The position numbers were made by a program, and so were the translations under genes. A stretch of DNA of 64,000 nt from Maridesulfovibrio sp. (lineage in GTDB: Bacteria > Desulfobacterota > Desulfovibrionia > Desulfovibrionales > Desulfovibrionaceae), in assembly GCF_963666665.1 (NCBI RefSeq), contig NZ_OY762999.1, positions 539,501-603,500 of the forward strand, written 5' to 3'. Under the pieces are notes generated by a model, which saw nothing but the letters and a program-made list of their open reading frames with translations, was not told the DNA's origin and did not search any database. Shown piece after piece: positions 25,438 through 33,037 of the stretch; position 1 is the stretch's first letter; each line of letters opens with the position of its first letter.

Positions 25438-25461
25438 GTTTCATATAGTGAAACTGGAAAC
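25438..25461. repeat. Short inverted repeat near prophage right end, candidate transposase site
   Basis: GTTTCA and TGAAAC are separated by 5 bases, and a related TGGAAAC follows directly. Clustered short sites near the ends are typical of transposase binding in Mu-like phages. The matching left end is outside the window, so this cannot be verified here. Confidence 0.3.
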
Positions 25462-25510
25462 TAAGGTAATTTATGTCGCTCGCGAGGGCGAATTATCGCG
25501 CGCGGCTACA

Positions 25511-25544
25511 GGAAGGGGAAACTCTTGCAAGAGTTTCCCCTTCC
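25511..25544. repeat. Perfect 34-bp palindrome
   Basis: The sequence reads identically on both strands from GGAAGGGGAAACTC to its complement, with centre TTGCAA. It is followed by a CCAGACCCCATCCCCTTC tract. It may belong to a family of dispersed intergenic repeats (inferred; no second copy lies in this window). Confidence 0.7.
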
Positions 25545-25766
25545 CCAGACCCCATCCCCTTCAGAACCTTTTAATAAGGCTTCGCCCTTAGGGACGGATT
25601 AGTTGGGGCTAATTAAAATAAATTTCTACAGATTTTCGTTAATGGACGCGAAGCTTATTAAAAAAGTTTGGGATTCTTAAACCCTTTTCAAAGGGGTTAA
25701 GCCGCCGGAAGCGAAATCTTTTGTCAAAAAGCGCGTAGCGCATCAAATATTTCTGGAGCATTATTA

Positions 25767-26675
25767 ATGGGTAAGAATAAGAAAAAACGTGACGTTCAGG
25801 CTGGGCTTTTTGCTTTGCGTACGAGAATGCCTGCCTTAGAAAATATTTTTGATGCTTTCGGGCCGTTGGTTATTGCTCTGGAAAAAGCAGATGATCTTTT
25901 GGCGGATTGGAATGGCTATGAAATCCCGGAAGCATATGCCCCGCGTTTTGAGCAGGGTGTTGCCTTACTGGCGGATATGGAATTGCCGGAACTTGGTGAA
26001 AAGTACCGCGAAGTGTTCATGCTGGTTGCAGGGGCCGTTACTGAGGGGCTACCTGCGATATCCAAAGAGGTCGATAAAATCGTAGCTGCAGTAGGTGAGG
26101 TTGATAATTTTAATGATCTTGCCAAGGCTCTTTGGGATGAAGATAGCAAGATGCTACGGTCCTTGATTGATGAATGGAAGATTGATGACCAGACTCTGGC
26201 ATTCATCGGGACTATGGCTCTTAAGCCTTTCATGGCCCGCATGGAACCTGAAGCAGCCAAGGCCATTGAGAATATGGCTTGGCATAAGGGTTATTGCCCG
26301 GTCTGCGGCACTTTTCCTGATCTTGCCCTGCTTAAGAAGTCCGGTGATGACAATGCCTATCTGAAATCCCACGGCGGGCAGCGCTGGCTGCATTGTTCCT
26401 GTTGCGGACACGAATGGCGGTTCAAGCGTAACACCTGCCCATGGTGCGAGAATGAGGATATTGAGAAGCTCCGATACCTGCAGGCAGATGAGCGCAAGAA
26501 TGAGCGTGTAGATGTCTGTGAATCGTGCAAGCATTATTTCGTGACCATCGATACCCGTGAGCTCACCGATCAGCCCGACCCGCGTGTTGCACCGTTGGGG
26601 CTGGTGCATCTTGATATCAGCGCACAGGAAAAAGATTATCTGCCTCTGGCTGAAACTCCTTGGAATGTACTGTAA
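25767..26675 (+). CDS. fdhE: FdhE, formate dehydrogenase accessory protein, 302 aa
   Basis: Assists maturation of molybdenum/tungsten formate dehydrogenases; it is a cytoplasmic rubredoxin-like iron protein. Zinc/iron-binding Cys pairs are readable: C177/C180 (CPVCG), C210/C213 (HCSCCGHEW), C224/C227 (CPWCEN) and C251/C254 (CESCKHYF). The N-terminal 150 residues are helical as in the family, and length matches (about 300). Start ATG with TGGAG upstream. No formate dehydrogenase subunit gene lies nearby in the window. If an fdh operon originally lay upstream, the prophage now separates it, which is inference. A strong terminator follows. Confidence 0.92.
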   Translation: MGKNKKKRDVQAGLFALRTRMPALENIFDAFGPLVIALEKADDLLADWNGYEIPEAYAPRFEQGVALLADMELPELGEKYREVFMLVAGAVTEGLPAISKEVDKIVAAVGEVDNFNDLAKALWDEDSKMLRSLIDEWKIDDQTLAFIGTMALKPFMARMEPEAAKAIENMAWHKGYCPVCGTFPDLALLKKSGDDNAYLKSHGGQRWLHCSCCGHEWRFKRNTCPWCENEDIEKLRYLQADERKNERVDVCESCKHYFVTIDTRELTDQPDPRVAPLGLVHLDISAQEKDYLPLAETPWNVL

Positions 26676-26701
26676 AATTTTATTGGGAAAATGAAATGAG
26701 A

Positions 26702-26736
26702 AACCGCCGCAGTCTGAGAGGTTGCGGCGGTTTTTT
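26702..26736 (+). terminator. Terminator after fdhE
   Basis: A perfect 10-bp stem (AACCGCCGCA / TGCGGCGGTT) with an 11-base loop and a TTTTTT tract. It lies between convergent fdhE and the minus-strand binding protein gene. Confidence 0.92.
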
Positions 26737-26761
26737 GGGTTCATACACAATTAGTGTATAA

Positions 26762-27526
26762 TCAATTGTCTGGAAGATAAGTTCTTACTAACCAATCCAG
26801 CTTGCCTTCTTTTCTAATCTTATCAATTCCTATTTGAAATCTTCTTACTACAGCATCACTTGTATATTTATTAAAGGCGAAGTACAGCGGAGCTGTTTCA
26901 ATCGAAAATATGACCTCGTAATTTTTTGGATTGATATGATTCTGTCCCATTTTATAAAATATTGCTTCTCTGTTGCCTGCTATTATATCTACTCTGCCCT
27001 TGTTGAGTTTTTTTATCATTGATATAACAGAGTATGATAGGTCTATTTGTTCTTCATCAAACTTTTCAGCTAGAATAGTTTCATATGCAATATCGTTTTT
27101 TATCACACTTATTTTGGATTTTTTAATATCATCAATGTTGTTTGCTTTTATTCGGTCCTTAGCGGCGATGAAATCAACGTCATAGTTTGCAATGGGGCCG
27201 GCCCATTTGAACAACTCTTCCCGGGCATTGTTGCGTACTGTGCTGAAGAGGCAGTGGTTGGGCTTGGCTAAAACATCCTTGTAAGCCCTCGGCCAAGGGT
27301 AGACATGCACCTTTGAAATATCAGCTTTAATCCCTGTTGCATTGAGTGCTGCCAAAAGAATATCAACAGCAAACCCTGTGGGCTTTCCATCAATTACAAA
27401 ATTATAAGGCGGGAGCTCTTCAGTAATAAAGATAGTGTCATTTAGGGATTGGGCTGATGCTGTGACATTCAGGAAAAATATTAAGGAGATAGTGGTAAGT
27501 AGATATCTAAGCATAAGAAACCTCAC
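26762..27526 (-). CDS. Periplasmic solute-binding protein (PBPb/family 3-like), 254 aa
   Basis: An N-terminal signal peptide (hydrophobic stretch ending TASAQS) precedes a family 3-type binding domain: EELPPYNFVIDGKPTGFAVDILLAAL, LFKWAGPI, KLNKGRVDIIAGNREAIFY and the late GIDKIRKEGKLDWLV. It should bind an amino-acid-like ligand in the periplasm. No permease or ATPase gene is adjacent, so it may serve a distant transporter or a sensor. A paralogue lies 103 bases upstream on the same strand. Confidence 0.85.
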   Translation of the reverse strand: MRFLMLRYLLTTISLIFFLNVTASAQSLNDTIFITEELPPYNFVIDGKPTGFAVDILLAALNATGIKADISKVHVYPWPRAYKDVLAKPNHCLFSTVRNNAREELFKWAGPIANYDVDFIAAKDRIKANNIDDIKKSKISVIKNDIAYETILAEKFDEEQIDLSYSVISMIKKLNKGRVDIIAGNREAIFYKMGQNHINPKNYEVIFSIETAPLYFAFNKYTSDAVVRRFQIGIDKIRKEGKLDWLVRTYLPDN

Positions 27527-27629
27527 GAATTAACTATAACTTAAATATCAGGGAAATAAAATAGATTGTTATGTTTTATGAAATCTAATCTTCCTGCAGC
27601 CATCCCATAAGCAGGTAGCTTGAGGTGGA

Positions 27630-28391
27630 TTATTTGTTCAGCTGTTGTCTGTATTTGTCGATAATTTGATCCAGCTTTCCGTTAGCCCGGATAATATCAA
27701 TGCCTCGTTGGAGCTTTTTTACTAATGAATCATCTGTTGCATTGTTAAAGGCGCAATACATATCCCCCGTATTGACTGTTTTTATTATCTCATAATTATT
27801 GGTGTTGATATTTAAATTTTTCATTTCATTGAAAATAGCATGTGGGTTGCTGAAGATTATATCCACCCTGCCGTATTGTAACTTTTGAACCAGCATTTTT
27901 ATGGTTACTACTGCTTCTACATTTTTCTTATTAAAACCCATTTTAATCAAAGTGTCATAAGAGATTGCATCTCTTATTGCTGCAGTTTTAAGCCTTTTAA
28001 GGTTGTTGATAATATTTATTTTTTTGTTTTTCTTTTTTGAAATAAAGGAGCATTCGTAGCCTGTTATTGGGCCTGCCCATTTAAAAAGAGACTCCCGCTT
28101 CGGGCTTCTTACGGTGCTTATTGTACATGTGTTTGGTGCTGAAAGTATCGTTTTATATGCTCGCGCCCATGGAATGATTTGTACATCAGAAGCAGGTCGC
28201 TTTATGTTTACAGCTGCGAGTGCTTCTATCAGTATTTCAACGTTTATTCCCGTTGCAGTTCCATTGCTGATGTAGGCATAAGGGATTATGGATTCCACCA
28301 TGAATGTGGTGTTGTGCAAAGATTGTGCTGATGCTGTGTTACTGAACATCAATAGCATAAATATGGCGTATAAAAATAGGCGTAGGATCAT
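27630..28391 (-). CDS. Paralogous periplasmic solute-binding protein, 253 aa
   Basis: The same architecture as the neighbouring binding protein: signal peptide ending TASAQS, PYAYISNGTATGINVEILIEALAAV, LFKWAGPITGYECSF, KLQYGRVDIIFSNPHAIF and GIDIIRANGKLDQIID. The two clearly arose by tandem duplication and have diverged along most of their length. AT-rich codon usage. No transporter genes adjacent. Confidence 0.85.
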   Translation of the reverse strand: MILRLFLYAIFMLLMFSNTASAQSLHNTTFMVESIIPYAYISNGTATGINVEILIEALAAVNIKRPASDVQIIPWARAYKTILSAPNTCTISTVRSPKRESLFKWAGPITGYECSFISKKKNKKINIINNLKRLKTAAIRDAISYDTLIKMGFNKKNVEAVVTIKMLVQKLQYGRVDIIFSNPHAIFNEMKNLNINTNNYEIIKTVNTGDMYCAFNNATDDSLVKKLQRGIDIIRANGKLDQIIDKYRQQLNK

Positions 28392-28647
28392 TTATTCCTC
28401 ACTTATTTCCTTCATAGCACAAAATTAATGTTCACTGAATATATTTATATGTCTAGCAGGTAATATTGTTTCCCGCGTTTAAATTCGCAAGCATTTTATT
28501 TTTGCTCGAACATGCTTTGTTGCGTTTATTGAATATCAATTTAGAGAAAGTTTAAATTTTATCTAAAGAACCTTTTTTGTTATTCCGATAATATCTCTAT
28601 TGATTAGTGTGTCTAATTTTACACAATGAAATTGTTAAGGAGAAGCA
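28392..28647. promoter_or_regulatory. AT-rich divergent intergenic region
   Basis: 256 bases separate the minus-strand binding-protein gene from the plus-strand secreted-protein gene, so promoters for both should lie here. A TAATAT element near 28591 could be a -10 box but lacks a good -35. An AAGGAGAA ribosome site precedes the ATG at 28648. Nothing else is recognisable. Confidence 0.3.
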
Positions 28648-29154
28648 ATGAAAAAAGCAATGAAGATTGTACTGGCGATGGCAATGGTGCTGCTGATGAG
28701 CGGCGGGGCTATGGCAGAGGAAGCTTTTAATGCGCAGGGAAGTGCTATAGTTCCCCATGTGAAAAGCTATAGAAGTTCTAAAGGAGGTTTGTACACGAGT
28801 TTTTACATATCAAACATTACAAATCAAAATGTAAGATGCAAAGTAGATGTTTATGATCAGAGTGGAAACAATGTATCCTCTTATGGTGACGTGTGGACCA
28901 TTGTTTCGGGTCAATATCAGTTAGCAGCAGGTGGTGATGATGTCTTTGATATTCCTGCTTATTCAACGCGATATTTTAATTTTACGAAGTCAGGGATCTT
29001 AATGAGAACAATGGGGTACGCAGTTATTAAATGGAATTCAAATGATCCGCAGATGACCAAAGCTCTTGTTAGTACAGCTCAGTATACAGGAGGTACATAT
29101 AATGATTATTTGTATGGTGGGGTTGCATACATCAACAACGGCCAGCCCTTCTAG
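28648..29154 (+). CDS. Secreted protein of unknown function, copy 1, 168 aa
   Basis: A signal peptide of about 23 residues (basic start, hydrophobic core, cleavage after GGAMA) is followed by a beta-rich mature domain. Motifs shared with the next gene: NITNQNVRCKVDVYD, FDIPAYSTRYF, GYAVIKW and the C-terminal N-G-Q-P-F. I recognise no family. The mature part resembles a small immunoglobulin-like or beta-sandwich fold by strand pattern only. It has its own ribosome site and a following hairpin. Confidence 0.8.
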   Translation: MKKAMKIVLAMAMVLLMSGGAMAEEAFNAQGSAIVPHVKSYRSSKGGLYTSFYISNITNQNVRCKVDVYDQSGNNVSSYGDVWTIVSGQYQLAAGGDDVFDIPAYSTRYFNFTKSGILMRTMGYAVIKWNSNDPQMTKALVSTAQYTGGTYNDYLYGGVAYINNGQPF

Positions 29155-29167
29155 TCTAATTTAAAAA

Positions 29168-29214
29168 CTATCCAACCCGCACTCCTAAATCGAAGCTTAT
29201 GGTTTAGGGGGCGT
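29168..29214 (+). terminator. Hairpin after secreted protein copy 1
   Basis: An imperfect stem (CTCCTAAATC pairing with GGTTTAGGGG) around AAGCTTAT. It is a diverged copy of the perfect hairpin that follows the second secreted-protein gene and lacks a strong T-tract. Confidence 0.4.
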
Positions 29215-29249
29215 TTATAGTTCTTAGATTTTAATTCAAAGGAGAAACA

Positions 29250-29756
29250 ATGAAAAAAGCAATGAAGATTGTATTGGCAATGGCAATGGTTTTGCTGATG
29301 AGCGGCGGGGCTATGGCGGAGGGGACTTTTGTTCCGCAAGGGGGGATAACAGTTCCGGGAATAGTGTACTTATACACAAGTTCCTCTAATTATATGCTCC
29401 CGCGATTTGTATTAACAAATATTACAGGTGAAACCATTCAATGCAAAGTTAGGGTATATGATCATGAAGATGTCGATATAACTAATCTTAGTCAGATTGT
29501 TAAAGGAGGTCAAAGTAGTTGGCCTGTTATTGCTACAGGAACCGGAGATTTCGAAATTCCGGCTCACAGTACCCGTCTGTATTGGATGTTGTCCCCATCA
29601 GGAATAAAAAGAACTGCCGGTTATGCAACTATTGAGTGGTCTTCGTCTGATTCGAAATTGCGCAAAGCTTTGATCGGATCAATTTGGAGAATGAGAAGTG
29701 GTGTAGGTGGATTTACGGATACAAATAATCCATTAAATAATTCACAGCCGTTTTAA
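29250..29756 (+). CDS. Secreted protein of unknown function, copy 2, 168 aa
   Basis: Same length as copy 1 and an identical first 24 residues, then a diverged mature domain keeping NITGETIQCKVRVYD, FEIPAHSTRLYW, GYATIEW and N-S-Q-P-F at the end. The constant signal peptide with a variable mature part suggests recent duplication and diversifying selection, or gene conversion at the 5' end. AGGAGAAACA ribosome site. Function unknown; periplasmic or extracellular location predicted. Confidence 0.8.
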   Translation: MKKAMKIVLAMAMVLLMSGGAMAEGTFVPQGGITVPGIVYLYTSSSNYMLPRFVLTNITGETIQCKVRVYDHEDVDITNLSQIVKGGQSSWPVIATGTGDFEIPAHSTRLYWMLSPSGIKRTAGYATIEWSSSDSKLRKALIGSIWRMRSGVGGFTDTNNPLNNSQPF

Positions 29757-29776
29757 TTCAAACGTTACCAACCCCG

Positions 29777-29818
29777 CACCCCTGAACCGGAGCTTACTTA
29801 TATTTCGGTTCAGGGGTG
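29777..29818 (+). terminator. Perfect 13-bp hairpin after secreted protein copy 2
   Basis: CACCCCTGAACCG pairs with CGGTTCAGGGGTG around a 16-base loop. The T-tract is weak. It lies between convergent genes and resembles the degenerate hairpin after copy 1, so the duplication included the 3' flank. Confidence 0.6.
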
Positions 29819-29847
29819 TCTTCATGTGAGTGGTTCCGATTTAAAAT

Positions 29848-30498
29848 TTATTTGGGCATTGCAGAGCGCAGGTCTTTGATCATGCCGCCGATATCATCTG
29901 CGCTGACGATTTCGGTGACGAGGGCTACGCATTTTGCGCCACGGTTCATTACCTCGGCAATGTTGTGCTCTTTGATACCGCCGATAGCTACGAAGGGAAT
30001 ATTGATATTCTTGACTACCCAGTCGAGATATTCGAAGCCTACGGGATCAACAACATCATCTTTGGTGTAAGTCTTAAAGATGGGACCTACGCCGATGTAA
30101 TCTACACCAGCCTCAACAGCAGCCAGTGCTTCTTCGGGAGCGTGGGTGGAAAGGCCGATGGCCATTTCATCACCGATGAGCTTGCGTACTGCGTGGACCG
30201 GAAAATCTTCCTGCCCGATATGGATGCCGTCCGCTTCGACCATCATGGCGAGATCGATGTCGTCATTGACGATGAAGGCGGCCCCGGCTTCGCGGGTCAT
30301 GCGGCGGATTTCCATGCACTCTTCATACTTCTGCCCGGACTTGATTTCCTTCTCACGGTACTGGATCAGTTTGATGCCGTTATCGAGCATCTCGCGGACA
30401 ACTTCGATATTGGAGCGGTCCTTGGAAAATTTCAGGGCGGTAAGACAGTAAATATCTGTATCAAGGATGTTCTGGCGGGTGATTTTTTTGGTGCTCAT
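29848..30498 (-). CDS. thiE: ThiE, thiamine-phosphate synthase, 216 aa
   Basis: Joins the thiazole phosphate and HMP-pyrophosphate to give thiamine phosphate. TIM-barrel motifs are readable: IYCLTAL at the start, LIQYREKE, FIVNDDIDLA, ADGIHIGQEDFP, GLSTHAPEEA, DYIGVGPIF and VAIGGI. Length is normal. Last gene of the thiSGHFE operon, 9 bases downstream of thiF. The N-terminal 15 residues are slightly longer than usual. Confidence 0.94.
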   Translation of the reverse strand: MSTKKITRQNILDTDIYCLTALKFSKDRSNIEVVREMLDNGIKLIQYREKEIKSGQKYEECMEIRRMTREAGAAFIVNDDIDLAMMVEADGIHIGQEDFPVHAVRKLIGDEMAIGLSTHAPEEALAAVEAGVDYIGVGPIFKTYTKDDVVDPVGFEYLDWVVKNINIPFVAIGGIKEHNIAEVMNRGAKCVALVTEIVSADDIGGMIKDLRSAMPK

Positions 30499-30507
30499 TT
30501 TTTATAC

Positions 30508-31131
30508 CTATTTGGCTTCTTGGAATTTGTTCAGGTAATGATTGAGAACAATGTCGGCCTGTTTGGCGGCGCAGATTGCTACCCTTGGTGAGAATGGCGG
30601 GGTCTCGGCATTGCACTCGGTTTTCATGTCTCCGACAATGTAGAAGTTGTCGCGGACCTTGCGGGTTTTGATTTCATCCGTATTGCCTGTGCCGCCCATT
30701 CCTGATGCCGTTACCAGCAGTTTGCCCGTGGGCAGGAATGTTTCTACAAGTGCTTTTTTGGCTGCTGCGCCGTCAAAGGCTTCGATGATAACATCGCACT
30801 CGCCGAACAACTCATGAACATTTTCACGGCTGACAGCGGTAGCATGAGCAGTTATGTCGAGGTCCGGGTTGATGGATTTCAGGTTCTCGCAGAGAGCATC
30901 AACTTTGTTGGTGCAGACCTGTTCCATGAAATAGAATTGGCGGTTGAGGTTGGATTCCTCGATCCGGTCAAAGTCGGCAATGACAAATTGCTTGAACCCA
31001 CTGCGTACAAGGTACATAGCGCAGTTGGAACCCAGTCCTCCGGCTCCTGCAATGCCGATGTGGACCGCTTGCAGGTAGCGCAGACGGTCCTCACCGAGAT
31101 ATTTTGCTATGCCTTGCTCTGTGCTGTTCAC
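30508..31131 (-). CDS. thiF: ThiF-like ThiS adenylyltransferase, 207 aa
   Basis: Activates the ThiS C-terminus by adenylation for sulfur transfer in thiazole synthesis. The E1-like fold is evident: GIAGAGGLGSNCAMYLVRSGF nucleotide loop, IADFDRIEESNLNRQFYF, CDVIIEAFDGAAAK. It is the short family type (about 200 aa) used in anaerobes with ThiH. The pair of CxxC zinc sites of long ThiF proteins is absent, as usual for this type. It overlaps thiH by 4 bases. Confidence 0.92.
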   Translation of the reverse strand: MNSTEQGIAKYLGEDRLRYLQAVHIGIAGAGGLGSNCAMYLVRSGFKQFVIADFDRIEESNLNRQFYFMEQVCTNKVDALCENLKSINPDLDITAHATAVSRENVHELFGECDVIIEAFDGAAAKKALVETFLPTGKLLVTASGMGGTGNTDEIKTRKVRDNFYIVGDMKTECNAETPPFSPRVAICAAKQADIVLNHYLNKFQEAK

Positions 31132-32249
31132 GATGCTTCCTGCAAGGGATGCCAGTCCTTGAATACGGGCTGGTAGCCGTGTTTACGGAGCACCGCGCAC
31201 ATTTCGTCCACACTGCGCCCATCACTGATATCGAATTGTCCTACCTTTTCCTCTTCGTCGCAGGTATGTCCGCCGACTTCTGTGGAAACGCCTGCGGACA
31301 TGCGGGTTACGCCCAGCGGCAGGATGTTCTCGCGGAAATCCGGTGCTTCGCGGGTGGAAATGGTGATTCCGCAGCGGGGCAGGAATATACGCAGGGCCAG
31401 CATGTTCTGCACAAGGGCGGTGTCGCTGACAAGGGATTTGGGAGTGAAGGCATCACCCACATGGGTGCGGATACGCGGCAGTGATACGGCGATGTCTACT
31501 TCGGGATATTTGTTCTGCAGATAAGCGGCGTGAATGCCTGTTTTCAGGGCATCATTACGCCATTCATCAAGGCCGAGCAGGGCGCCGATGTTGACCACGC
31601 GCATTCCGGCTTTGCAGGCCCTTTCAGGTGCATCAAGGCGGAAACGGTAATCGTGTTTCGGTCCTGCAGGGTGCAATTCCGGATAGAGCTTTTCGTTGTA
31701 GGTTTCCTGAAACATGGTCATGCCGTCCACACCGACCTCAACCAGACGGGAGTATTCTTCCTCGGTCATGGCGTAGATTTCAATGGATACGGACGGAAAG
31801 TGTTTACGCAGGATTCCCACAGCGGATTCAATGTATTCCGGGGAAGATTTGGCCCGGGCATCCCCGGTGAGGATAAGCAGGTGCTTAAGTCCGGTGGAGG
31901 CAATTGCCTTGGCTTCTTTTTCCAGTTCTTCCGGGCCCAATTGAGAGCGGGGAATGTCGTTTTTGGTGTTGAAGCCGCAATAAACACATTTATTGGTGCA
32001 GAAGTTAGCCATGTACAGCGGAGTAAACAGCTGAATGGTCCTGCCGAAGTGCTGTAAGGTCAGCTGACTTGCTTTTGCGGCCATTTCTTCGAGAAAGGGA
32101 ACTGCTGCGGGGCTTAACAGGGCAAGAAAGTCTTCGGGGCTTAAAGTTGTCTTGTTAAGGGCGCGCCTGACATCGTGTTCAGTTATGGATCCGAATTGCT
32201 CGGCAAGGGGGGCGTCGTTGTATTCGGCGCAGATGGGATAGAAGCTCAT
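31128..32249 (-). CDS. thiH: ThiH, 2-iminoacetate synthase (radical SAM), 373 aa
   Basis: Cleaves tyrosine to dehydroglycine and p-cresol for thiazole formation under anaerobic conditions. The radical SAM cluster motif CTNKCVYCGF (CxxxCxxC) is intact, preceded by LFTPLYMANFC. LLILTGDARA, EIYAMTEEEY and the C-terminal STREAPDFREN segment fit the family, and length matches. Between thiG (6 bases) and thiF (4-base overlap). Use of ThiH rather than the glycine oxidase ThiO agrees with an anaerobe. Confidence 0.95.
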   Translation of the reverse strand: MSFYPICAEYNDAPLAEQFGSITEHDVRRALNKTTLSPEDFLALLSPAAVPFLEEMAAKASQLTLQHFGRTIQLFTPLYMANFCTNKCVYCGFNTKNDIPRSQLGPEELEKEAKAIASTGLKHLLILTGDARAKSSPEYIESAVGILRKHFPSVSIEIYAMTEEEYSRLVEVGVDGMTMFQETYNEKLYPELHPAGPKHDYRFRLDAPERACKAGMRVVNIGALLGLDEWRNDALKTGIHAAYLQNKYPEVDIAVSLPRIRTHVGDAFTPKSLVSDTALVQNMLALRIFLPRCGITISTREAPDFRENILPLGVTRMSAGVSTEVGGHTCDEEEKVGQFDISDGRSVDEMCAVLRKHGYQPVFKDWHPLQEAS

Positions 32250-32255
32250 TTTATT

Positions 32256-33032
32256 TTATCCTTCGTGCAGGAATCCGGTAAGTGGTGAGGAGGCCTTGGC
32301 ATGGCTGTGTTTTGCTCCGGGACCGGAAAGGTAAGCCTCGCGCCCGGCTTTTACTGCCCTACCGAATGCTTTAGCCATCATTTTGGGATCGGATGCAGTA
32401 GCAATGGCGGTGTTGACCAGACAGGCATCGGCCCCCATTTCCATGGCCTCGCAGGCTTCGGAGGGGCGGCCGATTCCGGCATCCACGATGATCGGCAGGT
32501 CGATTTCGTCGATCAGGATGCGCACCATTTCGCGAGTTTTCAGGCCGCGGTTGGTTCCGATGGGTGCGCCAAGGGGCATGACTGCTGCGGCTCCGGCATC
32601 CACCAGTGAGCGGGCGATGTAGAGGTCTGCGTTCACGTAGGGCAGGACCACGAATCCTTCTTTGGCGAGGATTTCGGTGGCCTTGGCGGTCTCGTAGCCG
32701 TCGGGGAGCAGGTATTTGTTATCGGAAATGACTTCGATTTTGATCCAGTTACCGCAACCCATGGCTTTGGCAAGGCGGGCGATGCGGACTGCTTCTTCGG
32801 CTGTGCGTGCGCCGGAAGTGTTAGGCAGCAGCTGCATGTGTTTGGGAATGAAATCCATGACGTTTCCGGTCTCAGATTCGAGGTCAACGCGACGCAGGGC
32901 CACGGTGATGATCTGGGAGCCGGAAGCTTCACAGACGTCCGGGATTACGGAATCGTCGGCGTATTTGCCTGTTCCGGTCAGCAGACGGCTTTCGAATTCA
33001 AGGCCGCCCAGTTTGAAAATATCGTTGTTCAT
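32256..33032 (-). CDS. thiG: ThiG, thiazole synthase, 258 aa
   Basis: Builds the thiazole phosphate ring from DXP, dehydroglycine and ThiS thiocarboxylate. The sequence FESRLLTGTGKY, ITVALRRVDL, LLPNTSGARTAEEAVR, KIEVISDNKYLLPD, MPLGAPIGTNRG and IVDAGIGRPSEA is the ThiG signature; the catalytic Lys is in WIKIEV. The ATG at 33032 is preferred because GGAGG lies 9 bases upstream within the end of thiS. The open frame extends to a TTG at 33041 with no usable site. Confidence 0.95.
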   Translation of the reverse strand: MNNDIFKLGGLEFESRLLTGTGKYADDSVIPDVCEASGSQIITVALRRVDLESETGNVMDFIPKHMQLLPNTSGARTAEEAVRIARLAKAMGCGNWIKIEVISDNKYLLPDGYETAKATEILAKEGFVVLPYVNADLYIARSLVDAGAAAVMPLGAPIGTNRGLKTREMVRILIDEIDLPIIVDAGIGRPSEACEAMEMGADACLVNTAIATASDPKMMAKAFGRAVKAGREAYLSGPGAKHSHAKASSPLTGFLHEG

Positions 33033-33037
33033 TGTAA

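Larger units (their letters stand above)
1..25500 (+). mobile_element. Mu-like transposable prophage with podovirus virion genes (left end outside window)
   Basis: All genes from base 1 to 25253 lie on the + strand in tightly overlapping order, typical of a phage. The first 9.7 kb has Mu-type genes (DDE transposase, AAA ATPase, Gam, GemA, DUF2730, DUF3486). From the terminase on, genes are those of short-tailed phages (head-tail connector, Bbp19-like, tail tubular A/B, internal virion proteins). The left end, repressor and attL lie before the window. The right border is only bracketed: after the last phage gene at 25253 and probably before the host-type repeat at 25511. No large deletion or broken gene is visible in the part shown, so it could be functional. 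Confidence 0.93.
25254..25766 (+). other. Non-coding stretch spanning prophage right end and host intergenic repeats
   Basis: 513 bases with no supportable gene. In order it holds a terminator (25383-25420), a short inverted repeat with related GAAAC motifs (25438-25461), a GC-rich patch (25475-25507), a perfect 34-bp palindrome (25511-25544), AT-rich sequence with degenerate short hairpins (for example AACCC / GGGTT around 25680-25700 and GCGC / GCGC around 25731-25741), then fdhE. The phage-host junction must lie here, most likely between 25460 and 25511. Confidence 0.6.

Noticed and set aside
29965..30591. A 208-aa + strand open frame opposite thiE
   Set aside because: It is the antisense shadow of thiE/thiF, with no family resemblance and no ribosome site.
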